From the NCBI GenBank assembly GCA_025531455.1, contig JAMYHL010000019.1, positions 434,001 to 498,000 of the forward strand: a stretch of DNA of 64,000 nucleotides. The letters run 5' to 3'. Below, one piece after another: positions 33,190-43,400 of the stretch. The notes beneath the pieces were generated by a model. The model saw nothing but the letters and a program-made list of their open reading frames with translations. It was not told the DNA's origin and searched no databases. Positions within the stretch are counted from its first letter, which is position 1. Each line of letters begins with the position of its first letter. Both the position numbers and the translations under genes were made by a program. Source of the DNA: Apiotrichum sp. Y4204. Taxonomy: Eukaryota > Basidiomycota > Tremellomycetes > Trichosporonales > Trichosporonaceae.

Positions 33190-33764
33190 CGCGCAGAGGT
33201 GGGAGAGGGAGTAGAGTGTGGGGAGTGGAGTGGTGAGAAGGGAGAGTGGTGAGGTCGAAAGTGAGAGGTGGCCACCGATACGTGCAGAAGACGATGAGCG
33301 ACGCGGGTCACGGTCACAGTCTGCGTTGTAGGTCGTGTTGGTGCTGCCAAAACGGGCACACCTCTGCCAGGGATCACTTGCAGTGGTGGTGCTGGCGACC
33401 CTCCCAGGTTGCAGATTGAATGGCCTGAAGAAATTGCATGGCTTTCGCGTGCACTTCGCGTGAAGAAAGAACAACAACGCGATTAACGCGAGATGACAGC
33501 CCAGGTGCCAGATACGACGCGCAGATGCAGAGGCATACATATGCACATGCATGAAGACGCTCATGCACCATGCATACATTACAATCGCTACTACTGAGAA
33601 CGACAGAAATCGAGATGCAGAGTGTAGAATGCCATGAATCCGATTGCCGGTTGTCAAGTGTGCCTACCATCAATGACGTTTTCGGCCCCCCCTTGGTCCG
33701 AGATAACGACCCTCCTTCCATCCAGATCTCACCAACATTTCTTTCTCCACACCACACGATCACA
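33190..33764. promoter_or_regulatory. Divergent promoter of the TMCO4-type and HAD phosphatase genes
   Basis: 575 bp between two opposite ATGs. It contains repeated CATGCATGA/ATGCAT motifs (33540-33580) and no recognisable gene; minus-strand frames through it are continuous with the upstream leader of the TMCO4-type gene. Confidence 0.4.
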
Positions 33765-34713
33765 ATGCGGTACGCCTCTCCCTCATCTCTTAAACTAACT
33801 GCAGCCCACTTCCGCCGCTCAAGGCGCTCCTCATCGACCTGAACGGGACGCTGCACATCGGCTCTGAGCTTACACCCCGCGCAGCAGCAGCAATACGCCG
33901 GCTGCGGGACGCGCGCATCCCCTTTGTCTTCTGGTACGCTCATTCCTGAGTTTCCTCTGACGCCAGCTCAAACTCGACAAAGGAGAGCGAGGCGCGCCTC
34001 GTCGAGAAGCTCAACGACATGGGCCTCGCGTGCGCCCCGAACGAGGTCGTGACCTCCCTCGGGGCGTGTCGCGCGCTCGTATCCCGCCGCGGCCTCCGGC
34101 CCTACCTCCTCCTCTCGCCGGATGCTGAGGAAGAATTCGCCCCACTCCAGGACCCACCATACGACGCGGTCGTGCTCGGCCTGTACCCCCCGGTATTCAC
34201 GTATGAGCGGCTCAACACTGCCTTCCGCATTCTCAAGGGCGAGCCGCTGAATGACTCCTCCGAGGCGGGGGAGAAGAAACCCGTGCTCATCGCGCCGCAT
34301 ACAGCCGCTTACTACCAGGCGCAGGCGACCGACTCTCTCCCGGCGGGCCTGAGCCTCGGCATCGGGGCGTACGTCGCCGCCCTCGAGACTGCGAGTGGCG
34401 TGAAAGCCGAGATCGTCGGCAAGCCAACGCCCAGCTTCTACAAACTCGCGATCGCGCGGGCGGAGGAGATGTATGGCGTGAAACTCGAGGCTGGAGAGAT
34501 TGCGATTGTGGGAGATGATGTGCGGAACGACCTGGGATACGGCGCCGTCGAGCTCGGACTCAAGCGGATACTCGGTGAGTGGAGAGTTCTGACATTGCTG
34601 ATATAGTTCGTACGGGCAAGTATCGACCCGGCGCGGAGGAGGGCATGGATCCGCAGCCGGACGGTGTGTTCGACTCGTTTGCGGATCTTGTCGATGCGCT
34701 GCTTGATAAATAG
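33765..34713 (+). CDS. HAD-superfamily phosphatase of the HDHD2/LHPP type
   Basis: A subclass IIA HAD hydrolase, likely a small-molecule or protein-histidine phosphatase; the substrate is unknown. Four exons (33765-33769, 33805-33933, 33967-34574, 34607-34713) give 282 residues. Motif I is LLIDLNGTLHIG with the nucleophile Asp; the usual second Asp is Asn, where HDHD2 and LHPP carry Ser. Motif II is FWCSNSTKES, the cap domain includes YDAVVLGLYPPVF, motif III is the Lys of VGKPTPSFY, and motif IV is IVGDDVRNDLGYGA. The first coding exon is just 5 nt (ATGCG), joined by a 35-nt intron; this junction was chosen because it yields RPLPPLKALLIDLNG and no other ATG fits. Confidence 0.88.
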
Positions 34714-35223
34714 ATGGTTCTGTAGCATTGCGAAGAAGGTCACTGTATGCATGTTGTCCAGTTCATCCAACTGTAGCATTGTCGCTTGAGCCGCGACCTG
34801 CCGCGCCGCGGCTAATCCGTTTCACAACTCATTTCCGCGCCCCGCGACGCCCCCGGATCACGGATATATCCTTGGCGTCACCGGCCGCACGGTTGGCTGC
34901 CCCACATGTCCATGGTAGCACCCGAAACATGTTGCTGTGCACAACTGTGATGCTCTGCAACAACTGCACCCCATGGTGCATCACTACCTCGTGCGCGATC
35001 ATGCGACAGCTGTGCGCCGATGTCGCTTAGGACCAACGTGCCCGCCACCGTCCGCGCCCGCACTCCGCAATCGCCATTCCGCCTACTGGTCCGCTCCGGA
35101 GAGTTGGGTCACTGCTGCCGTGCCCAGCTCCCAGCGCTATGCCCATGCGCATCCCTCTCGGGCGCCTGTCCTCACCAGACCCGCGCAGTCTCTCCTCACG
35201 CACTCCATGCATTGTACTTCTGA
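34714..35223. other. Spacer between convergent HAD phosphatase and TIM21 genes
   Basis: 510 bp of 3' flanks. No gene or structured RNA was recognised. Confidence 0.5.
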
Positions 35224-36451
35224 TCACTGCGCCGCCAGGGCGCCTGCCGGGGCCTCGGGCTCGATGCTGCGGACAAACTTCTCCTCGAGGCGGAGTGTCT
35301 CGCCCTCGTCCGTGATAAGCTTGTAGCGCACTGCCGTCAGCACAGAGCATATGATAAAACTCACCAATCCGCCAGGGCGACGATGCCTGTGGGCGGATAG
35401 ACGTAAAGTAGAGGGTGCCCGAGTCTGGGGTCAGTATGGGTCGCCAGACGTGATGTCCACCCACCCTTGGAGCCTTGCACGCGGAACTTGAGGTCGATGC
35501 GGCCCTGCATCAAGTTGATCTGTCGTTAGCTACGTCCCCACAATCTTGCCGTAGTGCTCACGCTGCCGTGGATGAATGGGTCGCCGCCTAAGTGTCAGTA
35601 ATGTCCCATATCATCGATCTGCCGCTCCACTCACCAAAGAAGTTGGGCTCCAACCGCACGCCATCGCCGACCACGGCCACAACATCAGGCGCGTGGCGGA
35701 GCTGGAACATGATCTGGCGGACGACCGACGACGACAACCGCTCTGCGGGGTCAGCACCTGAGTAGGAGGGCGTTGGGGGAGACGGGTGATTGGACCCCCC
35801 TTCACCCACACCCAACACCACTGCGCACTTACCTGCGTTCGTCGCATACAGAACAAAGAGACCCCAGGCGCCGACACCAGCAACGGCCAGCGCAATGTCT
35901 GTATGGGGTTAGTAAGTGTTGCTCTCGTATTACCGAAGCCCGGACCGCACATTTCAGATAGTTGTTCTGGAGCTGTCAGCACAGGGAGTGGCACCCTCGC
36001 CCATCTTGGCACCCACCTTGAAGATTGGGAGCTCGCGGTTGGGGCGGGTGTATATCGCACGGGGCTTGGACGGGCCGTCAAATGTCTGCGGGTCATCGTA
36101 GGAGCGGGGGCGCGCCTCGCTGCCCGAGTTCTTCGCTGCCGCCAGTTCTGCGCGCTGCCGCAAGTTGCGCTCCTGGATATCCTTCTCCCACGGCTTGTTG
36201 AGGACGGTTTTGGCGCCCGGCAGCCCACGGCGGAGTCCGGGCCGCATGTGCACATCGCGCGGAGCAGCCTTGCCATCGAATGTTGTCGGCTGCAGCGGCG
36301 GGCGCGGCGGCGGCGGTGTACGCGGGACGTTGGCGCCGTCTGGTCCGCCGGCAGCCACGGTCGCATAGTGGGCGGTTGCGCGCCAGCACAGAGTGCCAGC
36401 TGGCGTGCGGCGGAGCATTGTGAAGGGGAGACGGGCGACGAGTGAGGGCAT
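35224..36451 (-). CDS. TIM21: Mitochondrial inner-membrane translocase subunit Tim21
   Basis: Tim21 links the TIM23 presequence translocase to the TOM complex and respiratory chain. Eight exons (36017-36451, 35951-35972, 35833-35898, 35635-35742, 35562-35587, 35465-35519, 35365-35424, 35224-35330) give 292 residues. The presequence is Arg-rich (SLVARLPFTMLRRTPAG), a Pro-rich matrix segment follows, and a single transmembrane helix YIALAVAGVGAWGLFVLYA is assembled over two introns. The intermembrane-space domain shows RQIMFQLRHAPDVVAVVGDGVR, FGGDPFIHGSINLMQGRIDLKFRVQGS, GTLYFTSIRPQASSPWRI and a C-terminal KLITDEGETLRLEE, the expected Tim21 order. Exons of 22 and 26 nt make this one of the most finely split genes here. 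ATG 36451 and the internal Met at residue 12 both give a plausible presequence. Confidence 0.92.
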
Positions 36452-36982
36452 TGTGGGGTGGGTGAGGATGGAGAAGGATGGTCGTGAAGAGACACAGAAG
36501 ATTATACCAAGAAGTGGCCAAGGATTTCAGGTGGTGGTGGTGGGGAGGAGATCTTTGGGTGCACACACCGATATTACCGTAGCAACCATCACAGCTCCAT
36601 CAGAGAGAGGGGCATCGGAGCAGCGGCGCTAACGGCTTACCACGGCCTGGGCGGAGGGCGGAGCCAGTCATCGCCTGCACCCACCAAAAGGCCAAAGCAG
36701 CTCCAGGCACGCGGCAAGGAGTGCAAGGAGTGTGGGGAAGAGTGTGGGGTCGGAGAAAGAAGAGCAGCTACTGGCTCCAATACGTAAGGTTTGGCTATAT
36801 CCGGGACGGAATACATGGAGTTGCTCAGATCTCCGTTGTCTAAACCCACATATCACGTGACCGCTGTGATTATTTCTGAGCTCTCGTCCTGCTGAGCTCG
36901 AGCGGGAGGTAGGCTTCTAGATAGCTAGATATCTGTACTCTCTGTATCTCCAGTCATCCATCCACTCCATCACCATCACAAC
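36452..36982. promoter_or_regulatory. Divergent promoter TIM21/SSF1
   Basis: 531 bp between opposite ATGs; GTGGTGGTGGT-type repeat near 36531 and no recognisable gene. Confidence 0.4.
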
Positions 36983-38511
36983 ATGGGAAAGCGCAGAAGA
37001 AAGACTAGGACGCACAACAAGGGCGGCGACGCGGGTGAGGAGGCCGCCAAGGCGCCCAAGTCGTTTGTCATCAAGGTGGGGTGTCTGGGCTGGTCAGCTT
37101 CACTGGAGTTCAGCCCTTCCTCGTCCCCGATCAGCGCTAACCCCAGTCCGGCAAGGTGACAAAGTCTGTAGAGGGGCTCGTGGCAGATATGCGCAAGATC
37201 ATGGAGCCGCATACGGCCACTCGTCTCAAGGAGCGCCCCGGTGCGCGTCTTCGTGATTACCTCATGATCGCGCCGACACTCTCAGTCACCCATCTCATGG
37301 CCTTCACGCTCACGGAGGCGGCGAATGTCCACTTCCGTCTCGCGCGTCTTCCCCAGGGTCCGACACTTACTTTCCGTGTCAACCGTTACAGTCTCATGCG
37401 GTGTGTATCTTAACAGAGGAGATAACCAACCGAGTGCTAATCTCTCAGCGACATTGTCAACGCCGGCATGCCGAACCGTAACGTCGCCAAGTCGCCTGGC
37501 GGCGAGTACCGCAACCCTCCTCTCCTCGTGCTCAACAACTTTCAGCAGAAGCCTGATGGCCCCGAGCTGCCTCAGCTGCGCCTGATGAGCACGATGTTCC
37601 AGGGTCTCTTCCCGCCGATCCAGGTCGAGAAGTCTGCACTGCCAACCTTCCGCCGCGTGATGCTCGTCTCGTACAACCACTCGACTGGAATGGTCTCGCT
37701 GCGGCACTACACCATCTCGGTGCGTCCGCAGGGTGTTTCCCGCCGTGTGCGCAAGCTCCTCAACCCCTCCAACACCACGAAGCGCACCGTCAACCTCGCA
37801 AGCCAGGACGACATCGCCGACTACCTCCTCCGCAGGGTCGGAACACCCGGGTCGGAGAGCGGATACGACAGCATGTCGGAGAGCGAGGCGTCCGAGGCGG
37901 AGAGCGACTCGAACGCTGTCGAGCTTCCGGATGATTACGTTGGTCGGGGGAACAAGAAGGGCGAGCGCAAGGCCGTGAAGCTGCTCGAGACTGGCCCGCG
38001 CTTGGAGCTGAAGCTCGTCAAGATCGTCGAGGGTCTCGTGGGCTCGAAGCGCGGCGAGGGCCAGACGGTGTTCCACGAGTTTGAGAGCCGGACAAAGTCG
38101 CAGTCGGCCGCACAGCAGAAGGACCACGAGAAGCGCCGCCGCCTCAAAGAGGCACGGAGGGCGGAGCAGGCGGCGAACGTGGCCAAGAAGAAGGCGGCCA
38201 AGGCGAAGAAGAAGGGCAAGGAGGAGGACGAGGAGGAAGACGAGGAGGACGAGGACCTCGATGTCGACGGTCTCTCCGATGTCGACTCGGATGTCGACCC
38301 CGAGGAGGCGCTCGAGCGCCGTCGTGCGCGCGCCGCCGCCAAGAAGGAGGAGAGCGACGATGAGTTCGACTACGAGGACGGTGTGCACGACGACGATGAC
38401 GACGACTGGGACATGGATGCCGAGGCGGGCGATGTGCCGTCCGCGGGCGAGAGCGACAGCGACGAAGAGGATGTCCCTCCGCCGCGCAAGAGGCGCACGG
38501 GGAAGCGTTAA
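36983..38511 (+). CDS. SSF1: Ribosome biogenesis protein Ssf1/Peter Pan (Brix domain)
   Basis: A nucleolar Brix-domain factor required for 27S pre-rRNA processing and 60S assembly. Three exons (36983-37075, 37147-37400, 37449-38511) give 469 residues. The N-terminus is basic (MGKRRRKTRTHNKGG). The Brix domain carries SFVIKSGKVTKSVEGLVADMRKIMEPHTA, RLKERPGARLRDYLMIAPTLSVTHLMAF, GPTLTFRVNRYSLMRDI, PPLLVLNNF, STMFQGLFPPIQVEK, RRVMLVSYN and YTISVRPQGVSRRVRKLL, and the sigma-70-like part ends with LETGPRLELKLVKIVEGL. The tail alternates Lys/Arg-rich coiled coil and long Asp/Glu-rich stretches, as usual for nucleolar proteins. Introns are 71 and 48 nt. Divergent from TIM21, convergent with STE14. 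Confidence 0.95.
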
Positions 38512-38639
38512 TCTCGAGGTGGAGATTTTCGGTTCTGGGATAAAACGCGAGACGCACTCTCCTGCTCTCGCTTCACGCGCATCCGCGTCAGGTACTATAA
38601 CGTGTACATGCATCGAGATATAGACTGATAGACCAAATC

Positions 38640-39750
38640 CTACTTGATCCAGAAGAAGCCGGTGCCGACCTTCTTGCGGTACTCGAGATACGCGTCGCCG
38701 TAGAAGCGCACGAGGTGGACCTCCTCCTCTGGCGGTTAGCGAGGTGACGCAGAAACAGTACTCACCAGGAATGCGGGTGCTGAAAAAATGGTGGAGGATG
38801 CGGACGTACAAGATGGGCGCGACGACGTTGGACATGAGCACCTGCGTGGCGAGCGCCCACATGAAGAAGCCGATGTACGACGGGTGGCGGCACCAGCTGG
38901 ATGTCAGCTCTTACCGGTTTGGTCAGCTTACGCATAGAGACCACTGGTAACGAGCTGGTGGTCGTTGAGCTTGACCTTCTTGACGATGTGCGAGAAACTG
39001 TCGCCGCACTGGACCATAGCGAGGGAGCGGAAGGTCTGGCCGACAATCATGACCACGACCGCTGAGGTGAGACACGGTCAGTACAATAGGACCCACCTGC
39101 AGCGAGCACATAGGGCGAGGCATAAAAGCTCGTAAACTTTGATGGCCAAAAGTAGGACGCGATGAGGTACTCTGTTATACCAAAGGCGTGGGCCAGGTGG
39201 TACTGTTTGCCGTTGTTGAGGAGGAAGGCTGGGGTATGAGCGCCAAAGAGCTGGATGGAACAATAGACAAAGAGGGAGTGTACGCACCATCGACAGAAAC
39301 CTTTTTGAAATTCCATCCGGCCGTCGTCCAAAACTCGAGAAGATGGAAGAGCGCAATAGCTGCAATGTAAATGCCAAACTGTGGCCGTGCCCACGACCAG
39401 GATGCGGCACCAAGCGCGTCCATCAGCGGGCGGGCGGCGCCGGATGCCGCAATGCCGACGACGGCGCCGAGCACTGCAGAGATGAACGACACTGCGAGCA
39501 GCGTGTTCGGAATGCTCCCCTTGGCGCGGTAGTGTGAAGTGCGCGGCATGGTGAGGCTGGCGGCGGGGGTATCGTTGGTGTGCTCGTCGCGGCGGCCGGT
39601 ACCACCGTCTCCGTTCTGGGCTCCAGTGCCGTTTTGGTTCCCATCGTTCTCGGCGCTGTCGTCAATGCCGGACGCAGCGCGGTGCCATTTCAGAAACTCC
39701 TCGTCGTTGCGGGCCGGGGCCGAGATGGAGGTCGCGCTGGTGAAGGTCAT
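38640..39750 (-). CDS. STE14: Protein-S-isoprenylcysteine O-methyltransferase
   Basis: Carboxyl-methylates the C-terminal prenylcysteine of CaaX proteins such as Ras and a-factor-like pheromones in the ER membrane, using S-adenosylmethionine. Five exons (39288-39750, 39097-39228, 38932-39061, 38766-38896, 38640-38728) give 314 residues. A disordered Asn/Gly/Asp-rich N-terminus of ~70 residues precedes the membrane segments (SIPNTLLAVSFISAVLGAVVG, FGIYIAAIALFHLLEF). Signatures of the ICMT family follow: FLLNNGKQYHLAHAFGITEY, SGLYAWCRHPSYIGFF (cofactor site RHPxY), and the ending FSTRIPGEEEVHLVRFYGDAYLEYRKKVGTGF. An in-frame ATG at 39801 would add 17 residues; 39750 is preferred as the simpler start. 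Confidence 0.93.
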
Positions 39751-40450
39751 GAGGGCGGGGTTGGGCGGTGAGGAGGGTATGGATGAAAGGAGAGGGGACA
39801 AAAACAGGAGAAGAGGGGGTTCAAGAAATCAGTATCCTTAAGAGTCCAATAGACGGGGGGGGTCGGGAGATGTGAGGAGCACGAGATCAATAGCGAGACA
39901 AAAGTGTTTTAGACAAGAACGTGAGTGCGATGCAAGACAGCGGTCCAGACCATCATCCGCCATCCATGTCCTCTTTTGAGTCCTCAAAAGGCCGTTCAGA
40001 TCGGCAACAAAGGGCTCTTGATCACCATCGAGCGAAACAACATTTCTGTGGGGCCCCAAGGGTAGTCAACGATCTATCGGATTAGGCTTGAGAAAAGGAG
40101 GCATCCGTTCTTCGTTTCGCGCCTAGCCACTGTGATTCGCCAGAATGAATTTTACCCCCGCACTTGCGCACTTTGCGCCTCTGCCCGCCACCCAACCCAC
40201 CTCGAATCCCCCATCTGCCATCATCTTCTTCAGTCTCTGTGGGCAGCGCAGCGGCACCTCCAACACCTTGGCAAAAACAATCCCAGGTCCTCTCAAGCTT
40301 GCCTCAAACACCCACATTGCGACATTCTCCATTGCATCCACCACTCTATAATCACCTACCATCCCTCTCGGCATCCACACACGCGCAAAGTACAGCACAC
40401 GACGCTGCGCGAAAGAAACGGTGCCAATCAAACGCATCCGCTGGGCCACG
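39751..40450. promoter_or_regulatory. Divergent promoter STE14/VID21
   Basis: 700 bp between opposite start codons; CT/CA-rich near 40170-40400 before the VID21 ATG. No gene recognised. Confidence 0.4.
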
Positions 40451-43400
40451 ATGGACGTTGATGTCGAGGTGGGTCGTGCTTTTTTCATTTGCCTGTCTGC
40501 GCTTTTTTCGGCTTTTCAGGAGTTCGCCTGGGGAAGGGAGGGGTGCATGATGCTGGCGGCGGCGGTAGTGTTCGCAGTCATGATGGCGTCTGATGGGACT
40601 TGTTTTGCCATCAATCCGCCGATTGTCCTCCTCATTCTGCACTCCATTCTCTTCATTCCCTCCATGCATACAATCAGCAGCTAACGTTTGTGCAGAGGTA
40701 CCAGCTCAGCGGCGCGATACACGATTTGTTGCATGAGAAGGAAACGCTCGCCAGGTATGTCACTTCTCGTAGTTAAGCCGGCCACTTGGCTTTGCTTGAT
40801 TTCAACAAGGGTCAACACAGGGCACTAACCCGCTTCACAGCGAGTACCAGGAGGCCCATGGCGTCGCGCTCCGCTCCCTCTACGGCATGCTAAAGCGGAA
40901 GCGCGATGATGGTGACGACTTCCCTTCAATACAGGCCGCCGAGGACGAGCTCATGGCGGGCGCACAGGAGGCGTACCCGCAGTGGAAGGAAGAGTACGGG
41001 CTGCAGGCTGGACCATCGAGGATAGCTGCGCTCACGCTCCCGCCCGTCCCGGCAGGTCCAGCGCCCGAGACGACCGTCGACTTTCCCGACGAACCACCAG
41101 TCAAGGCCGTTCATCCGCACGCAATTGATGTCGAAGCCAAGGCAGAAGGAGATGCGGCTGCTGAGCTTCCATTAAGAGCAGAGAGTGCTGTAACGTCTGT
41201 CGACACCCCGGCCTCCAAACCTGCGGATACTGAGCCTGCAACCGAGACGAGACACTCATCTAGAACAGAAAGCGAAGCCCGAGTCGAGCCGGAAGTAGTA
41301 TCGACAGCCACACCGTCAGAATCGCAAGCCCAGATAAAAACGGAGCCTGGAACAGACGCCCAGCCACAAGCAACTCCCGACGAGGACGCTGATGGCGAAG
41401 CGGACGCCGATGCCGACGCCGATGCGGAAGCGGACGCCGATGCGGATGCCGAGGGAGAATCAGAAGCAGCAGACGCGCGGACGTCCAGTAAACTCACATC
41501 TGCTATCAGCACCCCTGCTATTGGCACACCGCACAATGCACCACCATCATCTCGGCCGGCTTCGCCTCCTGCCGCACCCCCACCACGGCCACCACCGCTC
41601 ACAATTGCCCTCCACGACATTCTTCCCAAGCGCGAACCCGACGCACTGGCACCAGACGACCTCGATGTACCCCCGTGGGAGCCCGTCAACAATTACAATC
41701 CCGCTGCTCTCCCCGTCGAGTCACAGGCCCTCAAGGTCCTCATGCCCCTGGAGACCGACTATGCCGCCTCTGTACCCCATCTCCCACCGGTGCCTCCCAC
41801 TGCCCACCGCCATCGCCGCGGAAGCAAGAGCGATCCAAACAAGGTCGACACCTTCAAGCTCAGCCTGATGTACACCCTCAACCCGCTCGCTGGCGGAATA
41901 GCAAAGAGCACAAAATGTGTGCTTACTGCTGACTGGCGTGTTGCGCAAGCTGAGCTGCGGCACATTCGCGCAATGGAGCGGGTCGAGGCAAAGAAGGCCG
42001 CAGGGAGGTGGAGCTTGCGCCAACCCAAGAAGCACCGAGGACCACCTGTGCCCAAGTCACATTGGGACTGGCTTCTGGAAGAAATGGTGAGCCAGGTGGG
42101 ACGCATAATCTGACAGCAGGAATGGATGCAGACCGACTTCTCCGAGGAACGGAGATGGAAACGTGTCGTTGCGCGCGAGCTCGCGTACCAGGTCGTCGAA
42201 TGGCACTTGGCATCGGCCGACGAGAAGGCTGAGAGCATGGTCGGTGGGCGCGGATGGGGGACGGCCAAGGACATTCCCATCCCGGGACGGGCAGCGGCGT
42301 CGGATGCGCTGCTGGCCGACAAGTCTGCGGAGGAAGATGTTGAGATGCTGGTCGGCCAAGGCGACGAGGACGTCGAGATGTTCGATACGGAGACTGCCGA
42401 TGCTGCGGCAGAAAACAGTGCGCAGGTGCTCGAGGAGATTATGACCAAGGACGATAAGCCCGACGAGGTCACGGCCAAGGTGGAGCCCGACGCGGACGCG
42501 GATGCCGATGCGGATGCGGAAGGGGAGGCTGATGCTGATGGGGAAGCGGATGCGGATGGGGAAGCGGATGCCGACGGCGATGCGGATGCTGATGGAGAGG
42601 TTGATGCTGAGGGCGAGGCGGATGCCGATGGCGAGGCTGATGCCGATGGCGAGGTCGAGAACGCTGTAGGATTGGAAGGTAAGCTGGGGACGACAGTTCA
42701 TTAGCTGACAACAGATATTGATAACGCCGCTGCACGAGAAGGAGAAGGCGAGCCGCGGGATGACGAGGACAAGCCAGAAGGAACGGTGCTTCCGAACGGG
42801 CTGGTGCTAAGCAAGCGGTTCACGAATGTCGAACAACTTGCCTCCGCTCGCCGCCCATTACTCTACATGCCTGTGGAGAAGCCGACTGTTGATCTCGCTA
42901 GTCTACCCCTTCCCAAGGCGGACACATCTGCGCAGCCAACGGAGGAACCTCCGTCAGACCACCCCCCACCATCCCTACAGGAGCTGTTCCCGGATCTTGG
43001 TCTCTACGGTGGTCCTAAGCCACCAGATGATCTCAAGATCCATCGCCGCCTCGACGAGGGAATGACTTCAAGTAATCGCATGGCTCACACTAGTCGTATG
43101 CTCGACTTCCGCCCCGTGTTCGTGTCGCACCTTCAGCCGGCCAAGAACCACTTTGACAAGGAGGGCGACTGGGACCTGCACGAGGGGCCGTGGTACGAGG
43201 ATGCCAAGGCCGCTGCCGACTTGCCGCCAGACGTGGTTACGGCGTTCACATTCTTCTTCCGCGAGCGCCAGGTCCGGCGACTCAACGAGCAGTTCTACAA
43301 TCCTCAGCCGAAGCCTGACAACTCGCGCCCGGAACCCACATGGACCGCAGACGAGGACAAGATTCTGCTGAAACTAGTTACGACGTATCCCTACAACTGG

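Noticed and set aside
37282..38862. 526-codon open frame on the minus strand
   Set aside because: It lies antisense to SSF1, is Leu/Arg/Val-rich without any domain, and arises from the G/C-ending codon bias of the true gene.
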